From positions 1-6,395 of the forward strand of contig CACZSO010000219.1 in the NCBI GenBank assembly GCA_902783795.1: a DNA stretch of 6,395 nucleotides. The letters run 5' to 3'. A program made the translations under genes and the position numbers. Position 1 is the stretch's first letter, and every line of letters begins with the position of its first letter. A model generated the notes under the pieces. It made no database searches, was not told where the DNA came from, and saw only the letters and a list, made by a program, of their open reading frames with translations. This document shows, in pieces, positions 1 through 5,953 of the stretch. Source of the DNA: an uncultured Eubacteriales bacterium. Lineage in GTDB: Bacteria; Bacillota; Clostridia; Lachnospirales; Lachnospiraceae.

Positions 1-54
1 ACTACATATTCTATTTCGGAATCCACCACATATTCTATTCCGGAATCCACCACA
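1..54 (+). repeat. 24-bp in-frame tandem repeat (at least 2 copies plus a 6-bp match to a third)
   Basis: Bases 1-24 and 25-48 are two copies differing at only two positions (t/c at the third and sixteenth bases). They encode TTYSISES and TTYSIPES. The next unit (49-72) keeps the opening ACCACA and the Glu-Ser ending (TTEIQQES) but is otherwise degenerate. Because the first copy begins exactly at the window edge, more copies may lie upstream. The repeat lies in the Thr/Ser-rich linker of the partial gene. Confidence 0.85.
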
Positions 55-1158
55 GAAATCCAACAGGAATCTTTACCGGTAACAGAAACCGGTCACTCGG
101 AAATAAGGAACGCTTCCGACCTGATTAATGTATATTGCGTATTCTCCCATATTGATGAACTGCCTGTTGATTATCATGTGAGATTTTCAAAAGAGGACAG
201 TGATTTTTCTGACGAGGTAATCATAAATCCCAGGGGACACAGCGAGTACCTGAATGCGCAGCTGGAAGAAGGCCGCTATATTATAGACGGCAGACGGGCA
301 AATGATTACAGTCAGGATGAGGAAAATAATATAGAAGCCGAATTCAAGGAAGGGAATTATATATTGAATGTTGATTGTGAGAGCGGAAAAATGGACTTGC
401 TCCGGGGAACCCCTGAATTTGATGAAAACGCCCCCGTGTTCCAGTCTCTCAGAATAAACACAGTCTACAATTTTGATCTGGATGGAGACGGCGTGGAGGA
501 TACCCTTACATGTACAACAGGTGATCCTGAAGAAGGCGAAGGATATTTCGTCATTAACGGACAGGAATACCCTGTTTTTATCGCAAGAGGTTTCTGGAAT
601 ATCTGCTATTATTCTTATTCAAAAGAAGATACTTATCTCATCTATTCGTATGGTCAGTTTGGTGGGAACACCACTTCAGCATGCAGATTCACAGGGGACA
701 AACTGGAAGAGATCATGGACTTCAATGTTCTTGACCGGAATCTGATACTGTCTCCCAAAGGGAAAGAACTATATATAGAGACATCTCATTATCATCCCAA
801 TCATTTCATGGGTATTGATGAGGTGACTCCGGATGTGCCGGACATCAGATTCGAAGCTGTTTATCTGTTAGATACCGACAAACACACCTTCGTCCTCAAA
901 AGCGGAATCTGTGAACCCGTCGGAGACTATGTCTTAACTTATACGGGAAAGGATTATCCTCTATCCGATTCCTATGAAGAGATTGACAAGGATGGTTTCA
1001 CTCTTTCCAAAGGGGACAAAGTAACACTTACACATATGTACTATGCCCCTCCGGCTTCGGATGAAGACTCCCCTCAGATTCGATATGAATTAACCAGAGG
1101 TGATCAGACAGGCTGGTATGAGAAGTCGGGAGAGGATAACACAGGATTTGAGTATTAG
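1..1158 (+). CDS. Probable secreted/lipoprotein of unknown function, 5'-truncated by window edge
   Basis: The reading frame is open from base 1 to the TAG at 1156-1158 (385 codons visible), so the gene begins upstream of the window. A GTG at 178 is the first start-like codon, but no Shine-Dalgarno sequence precedes it and the coding text continues upstream, so I reject it as the start. The first ~35 visible residues are Thr/Ser/Glu/Pro-rich with tandem TTYSI(S/P)ES units, typical of a linker between a signal peptide or lipid anchor and a folded domain; the signal peptide itself would lie outside the window. Codons 159-167 (bases 475-501) read DLDGDGVED, an exact DxDxDGxxD calcium-binding loop as in EF-hand, dockerin or FG-GAP/VCBS-type proteins. 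The remainder is acidic and aromatic-rich with few basic patches, which fits an extracellular beta-rich protein. I do not recognise the family and assign no function. It converges on the next gene through a shared terminator. Confidence 0.85.
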   Translation, partial: TTYSISESTTYSIPESTTEIQQESLPVTETGHSEIRNASDLINVYCVFSHIDELPVDYHVRFSKEDSDFSDEVIINPRGHSEYLNAQLEEGRYIIDGRRANDYSQDEENNIEAEFKEGNYILNVDCESGKMDLLRGTPEFDENAPVFQSLRINTVYNFDLDGDGVEDTLTCTTGDPEEGEGYFVINGQEYPVFIARGFWNICYYSYSKEDTYLIYSYGQFGGNTTSACRFTGDKLEEIMDFNVLDRNLILSPKGKELYIETSHYHPNHFMGIDEVTPDVPDIRFEAVYLLDTDKHTFVLKSGICEPVGDYVLTYTGKDYPLSDSYEEIDKDGFTLSKGDKVTLTHMYYAPPASDEDSPQIRYELTRGDQTGWYEKSGEDNTGFEY

Positions 1159-1184
1159 TCTTTCAACAGACGTTATGGTTAAAA

Positions 1185-1213
1185 GGCCGGTGAATGTATC
1201 CGATTCACCGGCC
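1185..1213. terminator. Bidirectional intrinsic terminator between convergent genes
   Basis: A perfect 11-bp inverted repeat (GGCCGGTGAAT, 1185-1195, with ATTCACCGGCC, 1203-1213) encloses a 7-nt loop. On the minus strand the stem is followed by TTTT, starting 8 bp after the stop of the minus-strand gene. On the plus strand it lies 26 bp after the TAG of the left gene and is followed by a weaker, T-rich interrupted tract. It can serve both convergent genes, better for the minus strand. Confidence 0.85.
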
Positions 1214-1221
1214 CGATTCCT

Positions 1222-1743
1222 TTATTCCTCTGCAGTCAGTTCAAGAAGTTTTTTCTGGATCCTGGCTGTGACTTTCACATAGTAGGCATAGTCCGCATCA
1301 GAAAGGTTATCTGAATCAATCTCATTCAGTTTCCCCATCATTTCCGCATAACTGGTCATGTATTCACTGTATTCCATGAGCATGCCTGTCATGTCATCCG
1401 AATCCGCGTATTCTTTCATGAACTCCACATATTCGTCAAAGAATTTCTCATAGCTGTCCATGGCTTTTTTAAACTCAGGAGTTACTTTATCTTCCTTTTC
1501 GCTTTTCTCTCCTGTGTTCTCTCCCTCTGTGCTTTCTTCAGCCGGGATTTCCTCGGTTGCTGCTTCCGTTACTTCTTCTGCTGCTGCCGGAGCAGTTTCC
1601 TCCGACGGCAGGTTTTCTTCAAGATCATTAATACTTTCCGATCTGTAATTATCGGAGATTTCCTCTCTCTTTCCTGATCTTCCTGTTATCAACGACATCA
1701 GGATGACAAATCCGATGACGGTAATCACTGCTTTCTTTTTCAT
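1222..1743 (-). CDS. Small membrane-anchored DUF6591-like protein
   Basis: This 173-residue protein starts at an ATG preceded by GGGAGGGG (1750-1757) at good spacing. Residues 1-4 (MKKK) and the hydrophobic stretch 5-21 form a signal peptide or anchor ending in LITG. Residue 22 is Arg where a lipoprotein would have Cys, so the lipobox is incomplete. Residues 27-87 are a Glu/Thr/Ala-rich acidic linker. Residues ~88-173 form a predicted alpha-helical domain (TPEFKKAMDSYEKFFDEYVEF, then Met/Tyr/Glu-rich helices, then SDADYAYYVKVTARIQKKL). From memory this resembles the DUF6591 family of small lipoproteins in Lachnospiraceae, whose biochemical role I do not know. Without the cysteine it would be either a type II membrane protein or a secreted protein cleaved elsewhere. 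It may be co-transcribed with the XRE gene upstream (65 bp gap, no terminator seen) or driven from the dyad-containing promoter in that gap. Confidence 0.85.
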   Translation of the reverse strand: MKKKAVITVIGFVILMSLITGRSGKREEISDNYRSESINDLEENLPSEETAPAAAEEVTEAATEEIPAEESTEGENTGEKSEKEDKVTPEFKKAMDSYEKFFDEYVEFMKEYADSDDMTGMLMEYSEYMTSYAEMMGKLNEIDSDNLSDADYAYYVKVTARIQKKLLELTAEE

Positions 1744-1773
1744 AAAGAACCCCTCCCTTTTTTAAGCTTCTTC

Positions 1774-1791
1774 ATAGACAGTATAGTCTAT
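1774..1791. promoter_or_regulatory. Inverted repeat around a possible -10 box, upstream of the DUF6591-like gene
   Basis: ATAGAC (1774-1779) and GTCTAT (1786-1791) are perfect inverted arms. The 6-bp spacer between them reads TATACT on the minus strand (1780-1785), a good -10 hexamer about 37 bp before the start codon at 1743. A -35 with 17-bp spacing would be ATACCT (1803-1808), which is poor, so the promoter may be weak or need an activator. A dyad centred on a -10 is a common layout for a repressor operator, and the XRE-type regulator encoded immediately upstream is the obvious candidate to bind it. This is inference. Confidence 0.4.
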
Positions 1792-1808
1792 TCAGATCAG
1801 GCAGGTAT

Positions 1809-2039
1809 TCACGATTCGTGAACCCTGATGAAATCAGTCAGTTCTGCCTCATAGTGGAGAGCGATCTCAAAGAAGGTCTCCAGGTCCGGAAGTCTGTAAC
1901 CGCTTTCATAATTTGCCACCGTCGTCGCCCCGTAACCCAGATACTCCCCCAGCTGCTGCTGGGTTTCCCCGTGTTCCCTTCGGAGCCTCCTGATCCCCGC
2001 CCCGATCATCTGTGCCGTAATCCTTCGTTCATTCCCCAT
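1809..2039 (-). CDS. XRE/Cro-C1-type helix-turn-helix transcriptional regulator
   Basis: A 76-residue single-domain protein that is almost entirely an HTH_3/XRE DNA-binding fold. Helix 1 is about residues 10-22 (MIGAGIRRLRREH). Helix 2 is 26-35 (TQQQLGEYLG). The recognition helix is about 37-47 (GATTVANYESG), with the family's conserved Tyr-Glu-x-Gly pattern, followed by the usual R-x-P-D-L-E-T segment and a helix ending FIRVHES. There is no sensor or oligomerisation domain, so it probably acts as a simple dimeric repressor or activator. The ATG at 2039 has AGAAAGGG (2047-2054) upstream with a 7-nt spacer. It is on the same strand as the DUF6591-like gene, 65 bp upstream of it, and separated from the phosphorylase gene behind it by a strong terminator, so it belongs to the left-hand unit. 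The target is unknown; the dyad at 1774-1791 is a candidate. Confidence 0.93.
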   Translation of the reverse strand: MGNERRITAQMIGAGIRRLRREHGETQQQLGEYLGYGATTVANYESGYRLPDLETFFEIALHYEAELTDFIRVHES

Positions 2040-2084
2040 AACTCAGCCCTTTCTGCCTTGACGGCAATAGAATTTGATCTGTTC

Positions 2085-2113
2085 TATATAAGGGCCTGTA
2101 ATTTTTGCGAACG
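2085..2113 (-). promoter_or_regulatory. Possible promoter for the XRE gene
   Basis: TATATA on the minus strand (2085-2090) could be a -10 element, about 46 bp upstream of the start codon at 2039. The -35 at 17-bp spacing (CGTTCG, 2108-2113) is poor. The placement just after the terminator of the preceding gene supports a promoter here, but the sequence match is weak. Confidence 0.3.
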
Positions 2114-2124
2114 GTCAGACAAAG

Positions 2125-2168
2125 AAAAAGCGGAATGCTTCGACAGCTGCCGGGGCATTCCGCTTTTT
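2125..2168. terminator. Strong intrinsic terminator after the cellobiose phosphorylase gene
   Basis: A perfect 14-bp inverted repeat (AAAAAGCGGAATGC, 2125-2138, with GCATTCCGCTTTTT, 2155-2168) encloses a 16-nt loop. The GC-rich part of the stem runs directly into A and T tracts, so RNA from either strand ends in a U-run. On the minus strand it follows the TGA at 2194-2196 by 25 bp and isolates the phosphorylase transcript from the XRE gene. No plus-strand gene ends nearby. Confidence 0.9.
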
Positions 2169-2193
2169 CCATGTTTTTATGAGGATTCTGTTA

Positions 2194-4605
2194 TCAGATG
2201 ATTACTTCTACTTTACAAATATTCGATTCCGTCAGGGGAACGGTTTTTCCGACAGTCGGAAGTCCGTCTACCGTCATACCCTTTTTATCCCCCTTCCTCA
2301 CCGTAATCTCATAACGGGTTCCGCGGAAAAGGCGGGACAGATGGTATCCTTCCATCTGATCGGGCAGGCAGGGATCGATGACCAGTCCGTCATATGAAGG
2401 GCAGATACCCAGGATGCCCTGACTTGCCGCCACAAAGGTCCATGCTGCCGTCCCGGTAAGCCAGGCGTTTTTGGCTTCACCATAGTTCCGGGCGCTGCGG
2501 CCGGCGATGGTCTGGCTGTAGCAGTAAGGTTCGGTGCGATGGATTTCACTCTTGTCTTCGATGTAGGAAGGAGCATACCGGGTATAGAGCTCAAATGCCC
2601 CGTTCCCATCATGGACGGTACAGTAGGCAAGGGTGATCCAGGGATTGTTATGACAGAACACCGATCCATTCTCTTTGTAGCCCGGGGGATAGGAAGATAT
2701 TTCTCCCAGATAGTCATGATATTCACTGTAGCAGGGATAGAGGACCTCGATACCGTATTCGTTGCCCAGAAGATCGTCGGTGGACTTCAGGGCCAGTTTT
2801 CCGGTCTCCTCGCCGCCGATTCCGGCCATCACGCAAAAGCCCTGAGGCTCGATATAGATCTGGCCTTCCTCATTCTCTCTGCTGCCGATGGGTCTGGAAA
2901 ATGCGTCATATGCACGCCTGAACCAGGCTCCGTCCCAGCCGTGGGCCATGACGGAAGCTTCCATCTTTTCCACCTGTGCCCGGATCTGATCTGCTTCATC
3001 ACTGAGTCCGATCCTGTCACAAAGCTCAGCGTATTCTTTCCCGTATTTTACAAACATACCGGCGATAAACACACTCTCTGCCTTGCCGCTTTCAAAGTTG
3101 GCACAGGTCTGGAAGCTCTCTCCCGGTGTATTGGAAAAACAGTTCAGATTCAGACAGTCGTTCCAGTCCGCGCGGCCGATCAGAGGCAGCCCGTGCGGGC
3201 CAAGATTATTTATCGTATAATTAACACTTCGGCGCAGATGCTCCAGCAGAGGTACTTCCGTGCCTTCTTCATTATTGAAAGGAGTCGGTTCCTCCAGAAT
3301 ACTGAAGTCGCCGGTTTCCTTCACATAGGCACAGGTGCAGGCGATCAGCCACAGAGGATCGTCGTTGAATCCGGAGCCCACATCCGCATTTCCCCGCTTG
3401 GTCAGGGGCTGGTATTGATGATAGGTGCTGCCGTCCTTAAACTGGATGGAGGCGATATCGATGATCCGCTCCCTGGCCCGTTCGGGAATCAGATGGACAA
3501 AGCCCAGAAGGTCCTGGCAGCTGTCCCGGAATCCCATGCCCCGGCCCGTTCCGCTTTCATAATAGGAAGCGGACCGGCTCATGTTGAAGGTGACCATACA
3601 CTGGTACTGGTTCCAGATGTTTACCATGCGGTCCAGTTTCTCTTCACTGCTCTTTACCATAAAGCGGGACAGCAGCCGGTCCCAGTAATCCTTCAGCTCC
3701 GCCAGGGCGGCATCAAACTGGTCAGGGCGGGAATAAGCCTCTTTCATGGCCATCGCTTTCTCTTTATTGATGATGCCGGGGGCGGAAAACTTCTTATCCT
3801 GTTCATTTTCCACATATCCCAGACCGAAGATCAGAGTTTCCTCCCGGCCGGGGGCCAGGGTCAGTTCCATCCTAAGGGCCGCGATGGGCGCCCAGCCGGA
3901 GGCCTGACTGCCGAAGGAAGTCCTATCCCCTACTGCACAGGGGGCATCCCATCCGTTAAATTTCCCCAGAAATGTATCCCTGTCCGTGTCAAACCCGGCG
4001 ATGGGAGTATTTACATAATAGAAGGCGTAATGGTTACGACGCTCACGGTACTCGGTTTTATGGTAGACGGTGCTGTCTTCTACCTCAACCTCACCGATAT
4101 TCCAGTTCCGCTGGAAGTTGGTGGAATCATCCACCGCGTTCCACAGGCACCACTCCACGGCAGAGTAAAGGGTAAGTTTTTTCTCAGACCCGGTCTCGTT
4201 CTTCAGCACCAGCCTGGTCAGTTCCATATCGGTATGCCGGGGCACCATGAAGGTCAGTTCTGCAAAGATGCCGTCCTTCTTTCCTTCAAATACAGAATAA
4301 CCCATACCGTGACGGCAGCGGTAATGGTCAAGCGGGGTTTTGACCGGCAGGAAAGCCGGACTCCAGACGGTATCTCCGTCACAGATATAGAAGCATCTGC
4401 CGCCGTTGTCCACAGGAACGTCATTGTAGCGGAATCTGGTGATACGGCGGAGCTTGGCATCTTTATAGAAGCTGTAGCCTCCGCAGGTATTGCTGATCAG
4501 AGAGAAAAAGCTCTCGCTGCCCAGATAATTGATCCATGGCAACGGTGTATCCGGCTGGGTGATCACATATTCTTTTGCTGAATCATCAAAATATCCATAT
4601 TTCAT
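2194..4605 (-). CDS. cbp: Cellobiose phosphorylase (GH94, EC 2.4.1.20)
   Basis: This cytoplasmic 803-residue enzyme reversibly splits cellobiose with inorganic phosphate into alpha-D-glucose 1-phosphate and D-glucose, saving one ATP per disaccharide. Its length matches clostridial cellobiose phosphorylases (about 810); cellodextrin phosphorylases are near 980. There is no signal peptide. The N-terminal beta-sandwich (to ~residue 270) has the family segments PWINYLG, FFSLISNT and RRITRFRYN, and a helical linker leads into an (alpha/alpha)6 barrel. Key residues by alignment from memory to the Cellvibrio gilvus enzyme: Arg355 and Asp361 (RGMGFRDS, donor glucose), Trp481 and general acid Asp483 (RADWNDCLNLN), the YPPGYKEN loop at 639-646, and His652 and Thr717-Gly718 (FCHNN, WLTGTAAW) for phosphate. 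All are intact. There are 22 cysteines, which fits an anaerobe's cytoplasm. The ATG has AGGGGAG (4614-4620) 8 nt upstream. It is divergent from the LacI gene. Chitobiose specificity is less likely given the close match to cellobiose enzymes. Confidence 0.96.
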   Translation of the reverse strand: MKYGYFDDSAKEYVITQPDTPLPWINYLGSESFFSLISNTCGGYSFYKDAKLRRITRFRYNDVPVDNGGRCFYICDGDTVWSPAFLPVKTPLDHYRCRHGMGYSVFEGKKDGIFAELTFMVPRHTDMELTRLVLKNETGSEKKLTLYSAVEWCLWNAVDDSTNFQRNWNIGEVEVEDSTVYHKTEYRERRNHYAFYYVNTPIAGFDTDRDTFLGKFNGWDAPCAVGDRTSFGSQASGWAPIAALRMELTLAPGREETLIFGLGYVENEQDKKFSAPGIINKEKAMAMKEAYSRPDQFDAALAELKDYWDRLLSRFMVKSSEEKLDRMVNIWNQYQCMVTFNMSRSASYYESGTGRGMGFRDSCQDLLGFVHLIPERARERIIDIASIQFKDGSTYHQYQPLTKRGNADVGSGFNDDPLWLIACTCAYVKETGDFSILEEPTPFNNEEGTEVPLLEHLRRSVNYTINNLGPHGLPLIGRADWNDCLNLNCFSNTPGESFQTCANFESGKAESVFIAGMFVKYGKEYAELCDRIGLSDEADQIRAQVEKMEASVMAHGWDGAWFRRAYDAFSRPIGSRENEEGQIYIEPQGFCVMAGIGGEETGKLALKSTDDLLGNEYGIEVLYPCYSEYHDYLGEISSYPPGYKENGSVFCHNNPWITLAYCTVHDGNGAFELYTRYAPSYIEDKSEIHRTEPYCYSQTIAGRSARNYGEAKNAWLTGTAAWTFVAASQGILGICPSYDGLVIDPCLPDQMEGYHLSRLFRGTRYEITVRKGDKKGMTVDGLPTVGKTVPLTESNICKVEVII

Positions 4606-4641
4606 CGTTCTTTCTCCCCTATCTTATAGACTGGCTTGTTT

Positions 4642-4657
4642 ACTTAATCGATTAACC
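4642..4657. promoter_or_regulatory. LacI-type operator O1 over the cbp start site
   Basis: ACTTAATCGATTAACC contains a perfect 12-bp palindrome TTAATCGATTAA (4644-4655) with the central CG typical of LacI-family operators. It lies immediately downstream of the cbp -10 element and covers the predicted transcription start (about 4652), a classical repression position. It shares 13 of 16 bases with the second site at 4829-4844. Confidence 0.8.
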
Positions 4658-4659
4658 TA

Positions 4660-4687
4660 ATTATACTTAATCTCGGCAGAAATGCAA
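4660..4687 (-). promoter_or_regulatory. Sigma-A promoter for cbp
   Basis: On the minus strand, TTGCAT (4682-4687) and TATAAT (4660-4665) are separated by 16 bp. An A-rich tract at about 4700-4710 just upstream could act as an UP element. The predicted start near 4652 gives a 5' leader of about 47 nt that begins inside operator O1. Confidence 0.8.
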
Positions 4688-4782
4688 GTACATCTTTCAT
4701 ATTTTTTTATTCAGTAGGTGAAATTGCCCATATAACAGATAAATATCCCCTTAAAACATTAAAAAATAAACAAAAAAAATAC

Positions 4783-4810
4783 TTGACGAAAAGAAAAATG
4801 CCGTTATAAT
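4783..4810 (+). promoter_or_regulatory. Sigma-A promoter for the lacI-family gene
   Basis: TTGACG (4783-4788) and a perfect TATAAT (4805-4810) are spaced by 16 bp. A second overlapping TATAAT (4810-4815) exists but its spacing to the -35 is too long. The A-rich run at about 4757-4780 sits where an UP element would be. The predicted start is near 4817, just upstream of operator O2. Confidence 0.85.
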
Positions 4811-4828
4811 ATAATTACAGCAAGAAAA

Positions 4829-4844
4829 ACTGAATCGATTAAGT
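4829..4844. promoter_or_regulatory. LacI-type operator O2 in the lacI leader
   Basis: ACTGAATCGATTAAGT is a near-perfect dyad (7 of 8 half-site positions match) with the same AATCGATTAA core as O1. It lies about 12 bp downstream of the predicted lacI start site and 10 bp before the ribosome site AAGGAGGGG (4855-4863), a position suited to autorepression by roadblock. Confidence 0.8.
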
Positions 4845-4872
4845 TTCAGTTTTCAAGGAGGGGAACTTCCAA

Positions 4873-5883
4873 ATGGTAACCATCACAGATATCGCAAAAG
4901 CCTGCGGTTACTCCCGCGCAACCGTCAGCAAGGCACTTAACGGTGCCCCCGATGTAAAGAAAGAAACCATAGAACGGATACGTGAATGTGCCAGAGAGCT
5001 TGGCTATCATCCCAACGCGGCGGCAAGAGCCCTGAAAGTCGGACGAAGCTACAACCTGGGTGTGATTTTTTCAGATTCCACCGGAGTAGGCCTTACCCAT
5101 GAATACTTCTCCCGTATTTTTGAAAGTATTAAGGCGGAAGCGGAGCGTCTGGGATATGACATCACTTTTATCAGCCAGAATCTGGGAACCATGTCCATGG
5201 ACTATCTGGAACACACCAGATACAGAAGCTGTGACGGCGTGGTGATCGCCTCCGCAGATTTTCACGATCCGGCCATCATCCGCCTGGGAGAAAGCAAGAT
5301 TCCCACAGTCACCCTGGATTACACTTTTGACAGCCGCACCGCTATCCTGTCGGACAACATCCGGGGAATGGACACACTGGTCCGATACGTCTACGGTAAA
5401 GGCCACCGCCGTATTGCATTTATCCACGGGGAGATGACCTCTGTTACCCAGAAGCGCCTGGCCAGTTTTAAAAAAAGCTGTATGGAACTGGGTATCCGGA
5501 TTCCCCCGGAATATATACGGGAAGCTGTCTATCATGATCCCCGGTCCAGCGGACTGGAGACCAGAGCATTGCTGGAATTGCCGGAACAGCCCACCTGTAT
5601 CTTCTACCCGGATGATTTCTCCTATATCGGAGGAATGAACGAGTTGGAACGACAGGGCATTCAGGTCCCTTCCCAGATAAGTACTGTGGGATACGACGGC
5701 ATCCATCTTTCGGAGGTGCTGAGACCCAGACTGACCACCTATCGCCAGAACGCTGAACGTATGGGAGCGGAAGCGGCCCGCCTGCTGATCGAAGAGATCG
5801 AGCATCCGGACACCTGGCTTCCCCAGCAGATCACTGTCGAGGGGACGCTGCTGGAAGGAGGCACGGTGGCAGACATCGATTGA
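4873..5883 (+). CDS. LacI-family transcriptional repressor of the cellobiose divergon
   Basis: This 336-residue protein has the standard LacI/GalR length and layout. An N-terminal helix-turn-helix (residues 3-24, TITDIAKACGYSRATVSKALNG) with recognition helix around 14-23 is followed by the third helix and the family segment GYHPNAAARALKVGRS (44-59). That segment contains the hinge that inserts in the operator minor groove. From about residue 61 (NLGVIFSD) a periplasmic-binding-protein-like effector domain follows, with the late signatures CIFYPDDFSYIGGMNELERQG and ISTVGYDG, and an RPRLTTYRQ segment near the end. It starts at an ATG 9 nt after AAGGAGGGG. By position it should repress both cbp and itself through the two AATCGATT sites, with cellobiose or a related sugar as the likely inducer. 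The inducer is inferred from the neighbours, not from the sequence of the pocket. Confidence 0.96.
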   Translation: MVTITDIAKACGYSRATVSKALNGAPDVKKETIERIRECARELGYHPNAAARALKVGRSYNLGVIFSDSTGVGLTHEYFSRIFESIKAEAERLGYDITFISQNLGTMSMDYLEHTRYRSCDGVVIASADFHDPAIIRLGESKIPTVTLDYTFDSRTAILSDNIRGMDTLVRYVYGKGHRRIAFIHGEMTSVTQKRLASFKKSCMELGIRIPPEYIREAVYHDPRSSGLETRALLELPEQPTCIFYPDDFSYIGGMNELERQGIQVPSQISTVGYDGIHLSEVLRPRLTTYRQNAERMGAEAARLLIEEIEHPDTWLPQQITVEGTLLEGGTVADID

Positions 5884-5953
5884 TATGCCAAGGCATTCAA
5901 TAATAAAGGAAAACCAATTGAAAACATAAAATCAAAGAGAGGAGAAACAAACC
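5872..5953 (+). promoter_or_regulatory. lacI / solute-binding-protein junction with possible weak operator and promoter
   Basis: The 70-bp gap after the lacI stop has no terminator, so read-through from lacI is expected. GACATCGATTGA (5872-5883), overlapping the stop codon, matches 8 of 12 bases of the O1 palindrome including the ATCGATT core. TTGATA (5880-5885) could be a -35, but no good -10 stands at proper spacing (TAATAA at 5901 is 15 bp away). The arms ATGCC and GGCAT (5885-5896) form a small dyad too tight for a terminator. The clear element is the ribosome site ending GGAG at 5944, 9 nt before the next ATG. Confidence 0.3.

Noticed and set aside
178..180. GTG as start codon of the left-hand gene
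   Set aside because: There is no Shine-Dalgarno sequence upstream, and the same frame is open with sensible linker-like and repeat-encoding sequence back to base 1.
1758..1768. T-run just upstream of the DUF6591-like gene as part of a terminator for the XRE gene
   Set aside because: No stable GC-rich stem adjoins the run in the minus-strand orientation, and the run sits next to the ribosome site of the next gene.
1818..2201. Plus-strand open frame opposite the XRE gene
   Set aside because: It overlaps the clear HTH gene and runs through the strong hairpin terminator; the translation looks random.
2539..4581. Very long open frame (680 codons) on the plus strand opposite cbp
   Set aside because: It is fully antisense to a strongly conserved GH94 gene, its translation has no recognisable domain, and no ribosome site or promoter precedes it. 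Codon bias of the real gene explains the lack of stops.
4831..4850. CcpA catabolite-repression (cre) site at TGAATCGATTAAG
   Set aside because: The central CG is one position off relative to the TGWAANCGNTNWCA consensus and the 3' half does not match; the LacI-operator reading, with a second copy nearby, fits better.
5071..5805. 244-codon open frame antisense to the lacI-family gene
   Set aside because: It lies wholly inside a well-supported LacI coding region and its translation shows no domain or ribosome site.
5885..5896. Terminator between lacI and the solute-binding gene (ATGCC-AA-GGCAT)
   Set aside because: The arms are only 5 bp with a 2-nt loop, too tight for a hairpin, and no T-tract follows.
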